Assembly: GCF_902459645.1 (NCBI RefSeq)
Contig: NZ_CABPSK010000003.1
Coordinates: forward strand, 434,001-498,000
DNA length: 64,000 nucleotides
Source: Pandoraea pneumonica
GTDB lineage: Bacteria; Pseudomonadota; Gammaproteobacteria; Burkholderiales; Burkholderiaceae
Direction: 5' to 3'
The position numbers were made by a program, and so were the translations under genes. Each line of letters opens with the position of its first letter. Within the stretch, counting starts at the first letter, position 1. Below are positions 29,163 to 38,499 of the stretch, one piece after another. The notes below the pieces were generated by a model, which searched no databases, was not told the origin of the DNA, and was given only the letters and a program-made list of their open reading frames with translations.

Positions 29163-29573
29163 TTATCCAGAAAAGCTTTGGGGAGTATCGGGCACTTGTA
29201 TATAGGTATCCGGCCACCAGACGACGGTCGTCCCGGCGGACGCGTCCGGCTGTTCCTCGACTCGCACCGGCTGCAACGCGCCACCACGGCACGGACCGCC
29301 AACGCAATGCCCGGTATCGGGCTCGTACGTCGCGCCATGCGTAGCGCACATCAAGTATAAGCCGGAGGTCTCGAAGAACTGCCCCTCGGCCCAGTCCAGT
29401 TCCATGGGCACGTGGGCGCACTGATTGAGGTAGCCGTACACGCGCCCGTCGTACCGGATGACGAAGGCGGGCGTGACTCGCCCGCCGACCAGCACGTCGA
29501 AACGCACGCCGCGCCCACCATCTTCCAGCGCGGCGCCAGCGCAGATCGGCTGGGGTGCGACGGCCTCGCTCAC
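29163..29573 (-). CDS. small Rieske [2Fe-2S] protein
   Basis: The 136-residue soluble protein has one Rieske centre: CAH near residues 52-54 and CATH about 24 residues later bind the cluster. No membrane segment or oxygenase domain is present, so it is a ferredoxin-like electron carrier. Its redox partner is unknown. I chose GTG at 29573 because it overlaps the gph stop codon as GTGA; another GTG six codons earlier exists. Position between a phosphatase and sppA is common in Burkholderiales, but the functional reason is not known to me. Confidence 0.88.
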   Translation of the reverse strand: MSEAVAPQPICAGAALEDGGRGVRFDVLVGGRVTPAFVIRYDGRVYGYLNQCAHVPMELDWAEGQFFETSGLYLMCATHGATYEPDTGHCVGGPCRGGALQPVRVEEQPDASAGTTVVWWPDTYIQVPDTPQSFSG

Positions 29574-30232
29574 ACGCGCTCCAGCAACCACTCGCGCAGC
29601 TCGGCCACGCTACCCGCGCAAAACGCAGGCGCCAACGCCTCGAGTTGATCGCGCGGATGCGCACCGCCGTAAGCCACGGCGACGCTCGCGGCACCGGCGC
29701 TGTGCGCCATCTGCAAATCGTGGGTGGTGTCGCCGATCATGACCGTACGGCGCAAATCCTGACCGAGTTCGCGCGTCAGTTCCTGGAGCATCGCGGGGTG
29801 CGGTTTCGAAAATGTCTCATCCGCGCAACGTGTCGCATCGAAAGTGCGCATCAGGCCCGCCGCTTCCAGTGCGCGATTCAGCCCAACGCGCGACTTGCCC
29901 GTCGCCACCGCCAAGAATCGGCCGCGCGAACGCAATTCTTCGAGCAGCTCGCGCACCCCGGGGAACAGCACCGTTTCCTTGTCACCTATCAAATAATGAA
30001 AGCGATAGCGTTCAGAGAGTCGCGGATAGTGCGCAGGGTCGAGACTCGGGACGGCCATTTGCAGCGCGTCACGAAGCCCCAGACCGATGACATGGCTGGC
30101 AAGCTCGTCGGTCGGCACAGGCAACCCAAGGTCGCGGCAGGCCGCCTGAATACAGCGGGTAATGGTGGGCGTCGAATCCATCAACGTCCCGTCCCAGTCG
30201 AAAACGACCAGGTCGAACTCAGGGCTTGGCAT
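29570..30232 (-). CDS. HAD-family hydrolase, phosphoglycolate phosphatase-like
   Basis: The 220 residues contain all HAD motifs: DWDGTLMDS (nucleophile and acid Asp at about 12-14), AVATGKSR (motif II), KPHPAML (motif III lysine) and IGDTTHDLQMA (motif IV). The cap domain is the alpha-helical IA type, as in Gph. The substrate could be 2-phosphoglycolate or another small sugar phosphate. The gene overlaps rluC by 14 bp at its start and the Rieske gene by 3 bp at its end, suggesting coupled translation. Confidence 0.9.
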   Translation of the reverse strand: MPSPEFDLVVFDWDGTLMDSTPTITRCIQAACRDLGLPVPTDELASHVIGLGLRDALQMAVPSLDPAHYPRLSERYRFHYLIGDKETVLFPGVRELLEELRSRGRFLAVATGKSRVGLNRALEAAGLMRTFDATRCADETFSKPHPAMLQELTRELGQDLRRTVMIGDTTHDLQMAHSAGAASVAVAYGGAHPRDQLEALAPAFCAGSVAELREWLLERV

Positions 30233-31223
30233 CGGCGGAAGCGCCTCGAAGTTGATTCAGGAATTGCTCACATTCTGGCGGTAACGCGGCTTCCAGCGCA
30301 ATTGGCGTATCGAGCACGGGGTGCGTGAACTTCAGTCGCCAGGCATGCAGGAACATGCGCTTGATACCGGGTTTGCTGCCAGGCCGGGCGAGCGTCTTGT
30401 TCAGCGTGAAGTCGCCATACTTGTCGTCGCCGACGATCGGGGTGCCGCAGTGTGCCAGATGAACGCGTATCTGATGGGTGCGTCCCGTTTTCAGTTCCGC
30501 TTCCAGCAACGTATACGGCGGCAGCGATTCCATCATGCGAAATATCGTATGCGACTGCTGGCCGTCTTCCTGCACGCGCACGCGGCGCTCGCCCTCAGAC
30601 GTGACGTATTTATATAGCGGTGCCTTGACCGCACGCAGCTTGTCGCGCCATTCGCCCGTCACGCAGGCCAGATAGCGCTTGTCCATCCGGTTGTGGCGAA
30701 TCTGCTCGTGCATGCCGACCAGCGCGGCGCGCTTCTTGGCCAGCAGCAGGATGCCCGAGGTTTCGCGGTCGAGACGGTGCACGAGCTCGAGAAACTTCAG
30801 CTGCGGCATCGCCCGGCGCAATTGCTCGATAACGCCGAACGACACGCCGCTGCCACCGTGCACTGCCACGCCGGCAGGCTTGTTGATGGCCATCAGGTAG
30901 TCGTCTTCGAACAGCACGGGGAAGGTGGCGGCGGGCACGTGGGTTTGCGGTTCGTTGGAACCGGCGGCCACGCGGACCGGAGGAATTCGGACGATATCGC
31001 CCAGGACAAGTCGATAGGCTGCGTCTACTCGCCCTTTATTTACACGGACTTCGCCGCTGCGAAGAATCCGGTAGACGTGGCTTTTCGGTACCCCTTTGCA
31101 CTCGCGCAATAGGAAATTGTCGATTCGCTGACCTGCCGAGCCGTCATCGACTTCGACGAGCCGCACCTGTGGTGCGGGTGCCGGCGCAACCATTTTGTGC
31201 CGACTTTTGCCTAACTCATTCAT
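30219..31223 (-). CDS. rluC: 23S rRNA pseudouridine synthase RluC
   Basis: RluC converts U955, U2504 and U2580 (E. coli numbering) of 23S rRNA to pseudouridine. The S4 RNA-binding domain lies at about residues 28-85 (GQRIDNFLLREC) and the catalytic aspartate sits in HRLDRETSGILLLAKK. The ATG at 31223 gives 334 residues. The ATG at 31193 (MVAPAP) is another possible start, and neither has a clear ribosome site. It is divergent from rne, as in E. coli and most proteobacteria. Confidence 0.94.
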   Translation of the reverse strand: MNELGKSRHKMVAPAPAPQVRLVEVDDGSAGQRIDNFLLRECKGVPKSHVYRILRSGEVRVNKGRVDAAYRLVLGDIVRIPPVRVAAGSNEPQTHVPAATFPVLFEDDYLMAINKPAGVAVHGGSGVSFGVIEQLRRAMPQLKFLELVHRLDRETSGILLLAKKRAALVGMHEQIRHNRMDKRYLACVTGEWRDKLRAVKAPLYKYVTSEGERRVRVQEDGQQSHTIFRMMESLPPYTLLEAELKTGRTHQIRVHLAHCGTPIVGDDKYGDFTLNKTLARPGSKPGIKRMFLHAWRLKFTHPVLDTPIALEAALPPECEQFLNQLRGASADAKP

Positions 31224-31834
31224 TATGAATATAATTTGCCCAACAGAGGTGGCGGTAGCGGGAATCATGCCAAATCCACGCCTTTGCCGGTGCATACCCC
31301 AAAACGGTATTTTACTTGCACCCCGGGCAGGCTGCTCGTCCGGTGACCCTGGAGCAGCGAGCGCACGCACGTCACGCAGCGTCGGCAGGAAGTCTGGCCC
31401 ACAGGCCGCTTCGGTCGCAGCGCGCGTGACGCGGATAGAGTTGGTGGTTATAGAATTTTTTGGCGGTCAGACTGAATTGCATTGTTCGGGCTGATCGCTT
31501 TGTGAATATCGTTCGCGCAAAAGTCGAGATTGAGGCGCCGCCACAATAAGAATAAGTGTCGGCAGGCGCCCCGAGAAAAAGCTGATGAAGTTTCTCGTGT
31601 TACGGACTGCAAGCCCGAAGTAATCCGCGTTGTGCCGGCGTTTTACGGCACATCGGCGGTTCCGGGCGAGCGCGTTAGCGTATTCGCAGGCGCCTTTGCG
31701 TCCGTGGGCCTCGTCGCCCGGACCTCCCCGGCAATTCTTCCACCTCCGGCTCGAACCTCGCGTGTTGGATAACTCGAGTGATACGTGCCCGACGCTCTGC
31801 GCATTCGCATCGGCGGCGGGTGGGAGTCGTTTTC
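31224..31834. other. 611-bp rluC-rne intergenic region, probable rne leader
   Basis: No gene is visible. In E. coli the matching region gives a long rne 5' untranslated leader through which RNase E controls its own mRNA, and the size and position here fit that arrangement. I could not identify a convincing promoter pair; TATAGAAT near 31450 is the best minus-10-like element. Short open frames in this stretch look random. Confidence 0.6.
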
Positions 31835-34800
31835 ATGAAACGCATGTTGTTCAACGCCACGCAGCAGGAAGAACTGCGCGTGGCCATTGTCGATGGGCAA
31901 AAACTCATCGATATCGATATCGAGACGGCCGGACGCGAACAGCGTAAAGGCAACATCTACAAGGGTGTCATCACCCGTATCGAACCCTCCCTCGAAGCTT
32001 GCTTCGTCAACTACGGCGAAGGCCGTCATGGCTTCCTGCCGTTCAAGGAAGTCGCCCGTGCGTACTTCCGCGATGGCGCCGATGTGCGCAATGCGCGCAT
32101 TCAAGACGCCCTGTCCGAAGGCCAGGAACTCATCGTTCAGGTAGAAAAAGAAGAGCGCGGTAACAAGGGCGCTGCCCTGACCACGTTCATCTCGCTGGCC
32201 GGCCGTTACCTCGTGCTGATGCCGAACAACCCGCGTGGCGGTGGCGTGTCGCGCCGCATCGAGGGTGAAGACCGTCAGGAACTGCGCGAAACCATGGCGC
32301 AGCTCGAATTGCCCGACGGCATGAGCATCATCGCCCGCACCGCCGGTATCGGCCGCTCGGCCGAAGAGCTCCAGTGGGACTTGAACTACCTGCTGCAACT
32401 CTGGCACGCCGTCGAAGGCGCCGCCAACAACATCGAATTGCCGCGCGACTCGGCCCTGATCTACCTCGAGTCGAGCCTCGTCATTCGCGCCATCCGCGAC
32501 TATTTCCAACCGGATATCGGTGAAATTCTCATCGATACGGAAGAAATCTCCGAACAGGCACGTAACTTCATGCAGGTGGTCATGCCCGACCATCTCAATC
32601 GCGTGAAGCAGTACCGCGACGACGTGCCCCTGTTCTCGCGTTTCCAGATCGAACACCAGATCGAAACGGCTTACTCGCGTCAGGTGCCGCTGCCCTCGGG
32701 CGGCGCCATCGTGATCGACCACACCGAAGCTCTGGTGTCGATCGACGTGAACTCGGCGCGCGCCACCAAGGGCGCCGACATCGAAGAAACCGCCCTGCGC
32801 ACCAATCTGGAAGCTGCCGACGAAGTCGCGCGCCAGTTGCGTCTGCGCGACCTCGGCGGCCTGATCGTGATCGACTTCATCGACATGGAGTCGGCCAAGA
32901 GCCAGCGTGAAGTCGAACAACGTGTGAAGGATGCGCTCAAGCACGACCGTGCGCGCGTCCAGATGGGCAAGATTTCGCGCTTCGGCCTGATGGAACTCTC
33001 GCGCCAGCGCCTGCGCCCGTCGCTCTCGGAAGGCACGCACGTGACCTGCCCGCGTTGCAACGGCACCGGCCACATCCGCGACGCTGAGTCGTCGGCACTG
33101 CAAGTCCTGCGCATCATCCAGGAAGAAGCGATGAAGGAGCACACGGCAGCGATTCACTGCCAGGTGCCGGTCGAAGTCGCCGCCTTCCTGCTCAACGAAA
33201 AGCGTCAGGAAATCAACAAGATCGAAGCGCGCTTCAAGGTTGGCGTGCTGCTGATCCCGAACAAGCACCTCGAGACGCCGCATTACAAGCTGGAGCGCCT
33301 GCGCTTCGACGACCCGCGCCTCGACGCGCCCAAGGCCAGCTACGCGCTCGCCGAGGAAGCCGCCCGCGCGTCGGAAGACGATCCGGCCGGTTACAGCAAG
33401 AAGAAGGAAGATGTGCGTCCGCGCCAGGAAGCCGCCGTCAAGGGCATCACGCCCGAGCAGCCGGCCCCGGCAGCACAGCCGCGCCCGGAACCGGTCGCCG
33501 CAACGCCCGCCCCGGCAGCCCCGGTGCGCAGCGGTGGTTTCATCGGTTTCGTGAAGCGTCTGCTGGGTCTGGAGTCTGCCGCCCCGGCACCGGTCAAGGA
33601 AGAAGCCCCGGCCAAGCCGACCGCGCGTCCGCCGCGTGAGCGCCATGACCGTCCGCATCAACAAAACCGTAATCGCCGCGGCAACGCCCGTGACGAAAAC
33701 AAGACGGGCAAGGACAACGCGGGCCAACCGGCACGCGAAGGCCGTGCTGCACGTCCGGAACGTGGCGAACGCGCCGATCGTAACGAGCAACGCGCTGAGC
33801 GTGGTGACCGTAACGAACGCAATGAGCGCAACGAACGTACCGACCGCACTGACCGTAACGAGCGCAACGAACGTGGCGATCGTAACGAGCGTCAAGAAGG
33901 CCGCGACAAGCGCGAGCGCGATGATGCCCAACGTCAACCGGCACAAGAAGTCGTGCGCACGGAAGACGGTCGCGAGCCGCGTGAAGGCCGCGAGCGTGGC
34001 AATCGCCGCGATCGCAACGAGCGTCGCGAACGCCGTCAGACCGAAGGTGCCGATGGCCAACAAGCCGCACCGCAACGTGTTGCCCAAGCCGGTGCCCCGT
34101 TGAACGCTGGCGACGAAGCTGAATACGACCAACAAGACCGTTTGGCAGCACAGGCCGCGCAGGCCGAAGGTGCACCGGGCGTGACTGGCGAAGACAACGA
34201 GCAGGCGAACGAAGAACGCCGTCGCAGCCGTCGCCGTGGTCGTCGCGGTGGCCGTCGTGAACGCGAAGCCGGCGAGCAGCAAGCGCATGGTGAAGGCGAG
34301 CAAGGCGAAGGCGTGGAAAGCGTGGAACACACCACGGCATCGGAAGACGGTGTCGACGGTGTGCGTGCCCCGGCTCTGACGGAAGCACGCGCTGAGAACG
34401 TTGCGCCCCAAGCCGCTACCGCAACTGCCGCAGCAGCCGTGACGGCGCAGGTCGCCGCACCGGTTCACGCCGAAGCTGCCCCGGCACCGGTCCAGACGTT
34501 CCAACCGGTGTTGCAAGCCGCTCAAGCCATTGAATCGGCACCGGTCGCAGCAGCGCCTGCCCCGGCGCAAGTGCAAACCGCAGCCCCGGCTGCCGCACCT
34601 GTCGCCACGGTGCGCGAAGCCGCCCCGGCGGCAACGCCGGAAGTGCCGGTGCAAGTGGTCACGGAACCGGTGGCCCCGGCCGCCCCGATCGCGCCGGTGA
34701 ACGTTGCACCGCTGCCGACGGCAAATGCAGCAGAAGTTGCTGCGCCGATCGTGCCGCCCGTCAGCGCTCCGCTGCCGGCAGCTACGCCGAGCCCGGCACA

Positions 34801-35233
34801 ACCGACGGTACCGGCCGCGGCCTTGACCGAAATCGCCGCTACGTCGGTCAGCGCCAGCGCACCGGCAACCCCGGCAGCTCCGATCGAAACCGCTAAGCCG
34901 GTGGTCGTCGAGACGCAAGCGCCTGCCTACGTGGCACCGGCCGTGACGGCCCAACCGGAAGCCGCGGCTGCGGCCACGGAAATCGTGACGCCGAAGCCCG
35001 CAACGGCTAGCGTGACGCCGGTGGTCGAGCAGGGCGCGTTGGAAAGCACGCTCCAGAGCGTTGGTCTGGTCTGGGTGCATACGGATGCCGACAAGCATCG
35101 CGCCGCCAAGGAAGCCGCCGCGCAAGTGGCACCGGCACCGCGCGTGCAGCGTCAGCGTCGTCCGGCCGCACCGCTCAACAACGGCCCGATGGAGCAAGTG
35201 GAAACGCATGCTTCGCCGGATCACGTTGCCTGA
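31835..35233 (+). CDS. rne: ribonuclease E
   Basis: RNase E starts mRNA decay and processes rRNA and tRNA. The catalytic half contains the S1 domain (about 37-120), the magnesium-binding Asp304 (SIDVNSA) and Asp347 (IVIDFIDM), and the zinc-link cysteines C405 and C408 (CPRC). An amphipathic stretch [13 protein letters not shown] at 568-580 matches the position of the membrane anchor in E. coli RNase E. The C-terminal half is disordered: first an Arg/Glu/Asp/Asn region with many RNER-like units (about 620-780), then a long Ala/Pro/Val-rich region. Total is 1132 residues. The ATG at 31835 has a GGGAG ribosome site about 9 bases upstream. Confidence 0.97.
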   Translation: MKRMLFNATQQEELRVAIVDGQKLIDIDIETAGREQRKGNIYKGVITRIEPSLEACFVNYGEGRHGFLPFKEVARAYFRDGADVRNARIQDALSEGQELIVQVEKEERGNKGAALTTFISLAGRYLVLMPNNPRGGGVSRRIEGEDRQELRETMAQLELPDGMSIIARTAGIGRSAEELQWDLNYLLQLWHAVEGAANNIELPRDSALIYLESSLVIRAIRDYFQPDIGEILIDTEEISEQARNFMQVVMPDHLNRVKQYRDDVPLFSRFQIEHQIETAYSRQVPLPSGGAIVIDHTEALVSIDVNSARATKGADIEETALRTNLEAADEVARQLRLRDLGGLIVIDFIDMESAKSQREVEQRVKDALKHDRARVQMGKISRFGLMELSRQRLRPSLSEGTHVTCPRCNGTGHIRDAESSALQVLRIIQEEAMKEHTAAIHCQVPVEVAAFLLNEKRQEINKIEARFKVGVLLIPNKHLETPHYKLERLRFDDPRLDAPKASYALAEEAARASEDDPAGYSKKKEDVRPRQEAAVKGITPEQPAPAAQPRPEPVAATPAPAAPVRSGGFIGFVKRLLGLESAAPAPVKEEAPAKPTARPPRERHDRPHQQNRNRRGNARDENKTGKDNAGQPAREGRAARPERGERADRNEQRAERGDRNERNERNERTDRTDRNERNERGDRNERQEGRDKRERDDAQRQPAQEVVRTEDGREPREGRERGNRRDRNERRERRQTEGADGQQAAPQRVAQAGAPLNAGDEAEYDQQDRLAAQAAQAEGAPGVTGEDNEQANEERRRSRRRGRRGGRREREAGEQQAHGEGEQGEGVESVEHTTASEDGVDGVRAPALTEARAENVAPQAATATAAAAVTAQVAAPVHAEAAPAPVQTFQPVLQAAQAIESAPVAAAPAPAQVQTAAPAAAPVATVREAAPAATPEVPVQVVTEPVAPAAPIAPVNVAPLPTANAAEVAAPIVPPVSAPLPAATPSPAQPTVPAAALTEIAATSVSASAPATPAAPIETAKPVVVETQAPAYVAPAVTAQPEAAAAATEIVTPKPATASVTPVVEQGALESTLQSVGLVWVHTDADKHRAAKEAAAQVAPAPRVQRQRRPAAPLNNGPMEQVETHASPDHVA

Positions 35234-35323
35234 GAGGCCGTAACGTTGTCCGGACAAGGTTGATGCGGCAGCTTTCTGTTTGACGCCGCATCGGCCAACG
35301 CCAGGCAACTGCCGTGACGCCAA

Positions 35324-35349
35324 AAAAAGGGGGCTTCGGCCCCCTTTTT
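35324..35349 (+). terminator. Rho-independent terminator of rne
   Basis: AAAAAGGGGGC at 35324-35334 pairs with GCCCCCTTTTT at 35339-35349 around a stable TTCG tetraloop, 90 bp after the rne stop. Confidence 0.93.
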
Positions 35350-35615
35350 CATTGCAGGAACGCCGTGAAGCGCACCGGCCGCTGCATCGACGCCGTGCCG
35401 CGGTGAGGCATGCAAATATCGGGACACCCTCGTGTTGTCCCGACTTGTGCGTGCGCCGCACTGCCCGTATCGTGATGCCTGACACTGGCTTGATGTCCCG
35501 CATCGAACTGGTTGCTGTCCGCCATGCCGTTGTGACGGTTATGCCGTCTGAATCTCCGGTATCGGCAGCAAACATGCCAATTCGCTAGAATGGAGACGCA
35601 AGCCTAGGCCCCACC

Positions 35616-36743
35616 ATGACTGAAACGATTATCCGACTTACCGATCTGCGCACCGACGCGCGATATGCGACACATACGCCGCAGATCCCCGCACAAGTGC
35701 GCGCAGCCACCGGCCATCTCGACGATGCGCTGGCTCGGCCGCTGCACGATCTGCGGATTTCGGTCACGGATCGTTGCAATTTCCGCTGTGTGTATTGCAT
35801 GCCGAAGGATGTGTTCGACAAGGACTACACCTTCCTGCCGCAATCCTCCCTGCTGTCTTTCGAAGAAATCGAGCGTGCTGCGCGCCTGTTCGTCGAACAT
35901 GGCGTGGAAAAGCTGCGTCTGACGGGAGGCGAGCCGCTGCTGCGCAAGCATCTGGAACGTCTCATCGAGATGCTCGCGCGCCTGCGCACGCCCTCGGGCA
36001 AGCCGCTCGACATCACGCTCACGACCAACGGATCGTTGCTCAAGCGCCGCGCTCAGTCGCTCAAGGACGCCGGTCTCACCCGCGTGACGGTGAGTCTGGA
36101 TAGCCTGGACGACGCGATCTTCCGCCAGATGAACGACGTCGACTTCCCCGTCGCGAACGTGCTCGAAGGCATTGCCGAAGCACAACACGTCGGGCTGGGG
36201 CCGGTGAAGGTCAACATGGTCGTCAAACGCGGCACCAACGATAGCGATATCGTGCCGATGGCGCGTCATTTCCACGGCAGCGGCGTGGTCCTGCGTTTCA
36301 TCGAATACATGGATGTAGGCACGTCGAACGGCTGGCGCATGGATGAAGTGCTGCCGTCCGCCGAGGTAATTGCCCGCGTGAACGACGCGCTGCCGGTCGA
36401 GCCGCTCGACGCCAACTACCCGGGTGAAACGGCCCAGCGTTGGCAATATCGCGACGGCGGCGGCGAAGTGGGCGTCATTTCGTCGGTCACGCGCGCGTTT
36501 TGCGGCACTTGTTCGCGGGCGCGACTGTCTACGGAAGGCAAGTTGTACCTGTGCCTGTTCGCCAGTTCGGGTTACGACTTGCGCACGCTGTTGCGCAACG
36601 GTGCAAGCGATGCGCAGATTTCGACCGTCATCGGCGATATCTGGCGCGGCCGCACCGACCGCTACTCGGCCCTGCGCACGGCCGCCACGGGCTTGCCCGA
36701 AGATGCGCCGCCGAAAGTGGAAATGTCCTATATCGGCGGATGA
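35616..36743 (+). CDS. moaA: GTP 3',8-cyclase MoaA
   Basis: MoaA is a radical-SAM enzyme that, with MoaC, turns GTP into cyclic pyranopterin monophosphate in molybdenum cofactor synthesis. The N-terminal cluster motif is CNFRCVYC (about residues 54-61). The second cluster cysteines lie in CGTCSRARL and the later LYLCLF. The protein ends in Gly-Gly, as MoaA needs for catalysis. It has 375 residues with a somewhat long N-terminus. It opens a plus-strand molybdopterin cluster with mobA and moeA. Confidence 0.97.
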   Translation: MTETIIRLTDLRTDARYATHTPQIPAQVRAATGHLDDALARPLHDLRISVTDRCNFRCVYCMPKDVFDKDYTFLPQSSLLSFEEIERAARLFVEHGVEKLRLTGGEPLLRKHLERLIEMLARLRTPSGKPLDITLTTNGSLLKRRAQSLKDAGLTRVTVSLDSLDDAIFRQMNDVDFPVANVLEGIAEAQHVGLGPVKVNMVVKRGTNDSDIVPMARHFHGSGVVLRFIEYMDVGTSNGWRMDEVLPSAEVIARVNDALPVEPLDANYPGETAQRWQYRDGGGEVGVISSVTRAFCGTCSRARLSTEGKLYLCLFASSGYDLRTLLRNGASDAQISTVIGDIWRGRTDRYSALRTAATGLPEDAPPKVEMSYIGG

Positions 36744-36852
36744 TTACCGGCAGTTGGCGTGCCGCGCATCGGTGAACGAAATGCACCGAATGCGCGAAAG
36801 GCGATAAGCGCCACGCCTGACTGCCGACTCCGAATTCCTGATCTCACACCAC

Positions 36853-37761
36853 ATGATTGCTGCTGCCCCGGACGCTAGTTGCGCCCGAGACTCCTTCGCT
36901 CTGTCTGAACGTACGCGCCCAACGGCACGACACGTGACGGCACGCCCTCGCTCGCAAGCGCTGCGTCTGCGCATGGTCGCCATGGGCTTCGCCACGCTGG
37001 CGCTGATTTGCGGCGCGCTGATGCCGTCGCTAGCCCATGCCGATTGCGACCCTTCGGAGCGCGATATTGCGAACCACCTCATCACCTATAGCGGTCAACT
37101 CGGCGAACGCAACCCGCTACGGCTGGTGCTGCGGCCGTCGTCGAGCGGCAAGCTCGAAGGCCGCTACGCTAACGCCTCGTCGCAAAGCGACACGCTGCTC
37201 ACCGGCAAGCTGGAAAACAAATCACGCGTGCATCTGACGGAGTTCGACGCGGGCGGCATGCCGCGCGCCACCTTCGAAGGCGAGTTCTCCGCACGTGACG
37301 ATATCAACCGCCAGCGCGGAGCGTCGGGAAGTTGTGAAGTCATTTCCGGTCAGTGGAAAGATTTGCGCAACGGCCGCACCGTGCCGTTCGAATTGGCGAT
37401 GTCGAACATCCAGACCGGCAAGATCGATCACTTGTACGGCGCGGCCGGTGCCAACGACGACGAAACCATCAATCGCGCGGCAGGCATGTTCCGCAAGGGC
37501 GTGCTCGACGATCGCCGCGATGTCGTGGCGCAATCGATTCGCTATCCGGTCCACGTGTCGCTGCGCGGCAAAACGCTGATACTGCGCAATCCGAAGTCGC
37601 TGCTCGCGCGTTACAACGAGATTTTCACGGACAGTTACGTGCGCACCATCGGCGCTGCCGTGCCGCGCCTGATGTTCGCGCGCGACCAGGGCGTGATGCT
37701 CGGTGATGGCGCGGTCTGGTTCGATGCGACCGGGCGCGTCATCGCGCTCAACCGCTCATAA
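36853..37761 (+). CDS. exported protein of unknown function in the molybdopterin cluster
   Basis: I do not recognise a family. The 302-residue frame has a hydrophobic segment (VAMGFATLALICGALMPSLAHA) followed by a good signal peptidase site near residue 63, so the mature part is periplasmic, about 239 residues. Two cysteines, C65 and C161, could form a disulfide. The rest is a mix of short beta-prone stretches with no repeats or catalytic motif I can name. The ATG at 36853 leaves an unusually long signal region; GTG at 36934 would give a normal one. It sits between moaA (109 bp) and mobA (10 bp), so it is probably cotranscribed with mobA. Confidence 0.75.
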   Translation: MIAAAPDASCARDSFALSERTRPTARHVTARPRSQALRLRMVAMGFATLALICGALMPSLAHADCDPSERDIANHLITYSGQLGERNPLRLVLRPSSSGKLEGRYANASSQSDTLLTGKLENKSRVHLTEFDAGGMPRATFEGEFSARDDINRQRGASGSCEVISGQWKDLRNGRTVPFELAMSNIQTGKIDHLYGAAGANDDETINRAAGMFRKGVLDDRRDVVAQSIRYPVHVSLRGKTLILRNPKSLLARYNEIFTDSYVRTIGAAVPRLMFARDQGVMLGDGAVWFDATGRVIALNRS

Positions 37762-37771
37762 CGGAAAGCCC

Positions 37772-38458
37772 ATGCCGAACTTCCCGCCCATTGCCCGCGA
37801 CGCCATCACCGGCCTGATTCTCGCGGGCGGGCGCGGACAACGCATGGGCGGGCGCGACAAGGGCCTGCAACTGTACGACGGCCGCCCATTGGCGGCGCAT
37901 GTGCTGGCGCGGCTGGCACCGCAAGTCGGTGCCGTGCTGATCAGCGCCAACCGGAATCACGCCGCTTATTCGGCGCTTGGCGCCGACGTCGTCTCCGACG
38001 AGACTCAGGATTTTGCCGGGCCGTTGGCGGGCATGCTCTCGGGGTTGCGTGCCGCAAAAACCGAGTACGTGCTCACCGCGCCGTGCGATTCCCCTCTATT
38101 GCCTGACGATCTGGCCTTGCGCCTGACGGCCGCGCTTATCGAATCGGCGCAGTCATCGCCAACGGCCAGCGCAAATCCTTCGCACTCGGCGGGAATGGCT
38201 CCGCCCCCACTCACCGTCACCGCCGCGTACGCCGTCACATCGGAGGGCCCACACCCGGTCTTCGCCCTGCTGCATCGATCGCTGGCCGACGACCTCGCGG
38301 CGACGTTGGCCGCTGGCGAACACCGTGTCAGAGCGTGGCTGGCGCGCCACAAGGCTGTACAAGTTCACTTCGGTGACGAGCGTCCGTTTTACAATGCCAA
38401 CACGCTTGACGACCTTCATACCGACACGCCGCGCGCCCCCCGGAATTCTGGGCAATAA
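37772..38458 (+). CDS. mobA: molybdenum cofactor guanylyltransferase
   Basis: MobA joins GMP to molybdenum cofactor to give the bis-MGD form used by DMSO reductase-type enzymes. The 228-residue protein starts with the nucleotide-binding motif LILAGGRGQRMGGRDKGLQ, has the GPLAGMLSGL and APCDSPLLP motifs around residues 85-112, and ends in a short Pro/Arg tail. A middle Ser/Ala/Pro insertion near residues 130-145 is longer than in E. coli. The ATG at 37772 follows a GGAAAG ribosome site, 10 bp after the preceding gene. Confidence 0.95.
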   Translation: MPNFPPIARDAITGLILAGGRGQRMGGRDKGLQLYDGRPLAAHVLARLAPQVGAVLISANRNHAAYSALGADVVSDETQDFAGPLAGMLSGLRAAKTEYVLTAPCDSPLLPDDLALRLTAALIESAQSSPTASANPSHSAGMAPPPLTVTAAYAVTSEGPHPVFALLHRSLADDLAATLAAGEHRVRAWLARHKAVQVHFGDERPFYNANTLDDLHTDTPRAPRNSGQ

Positions 38459-38499
38459 CATTGGGGCACTGACGCGGCCCGATCCGCCGCCATCGCGCG

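Noticed and set aside
33780-33910. Repetitive DNA in rne considered as a CRISPR-like array or mobile repeat
   Set aside because: The units are degenerate, in frame, and encode the Arg-rich RNER region of RNase E; there are no spacers.
31643-35575. 1310-codon open frame on the strand opposite rne
   Set aside because: It mirrors rne codon by codon, with Arg/Cys/Gly-rich low-complexity sequence and no domain. High GC and biased codon use in rne keep the opposite frame free of stops.
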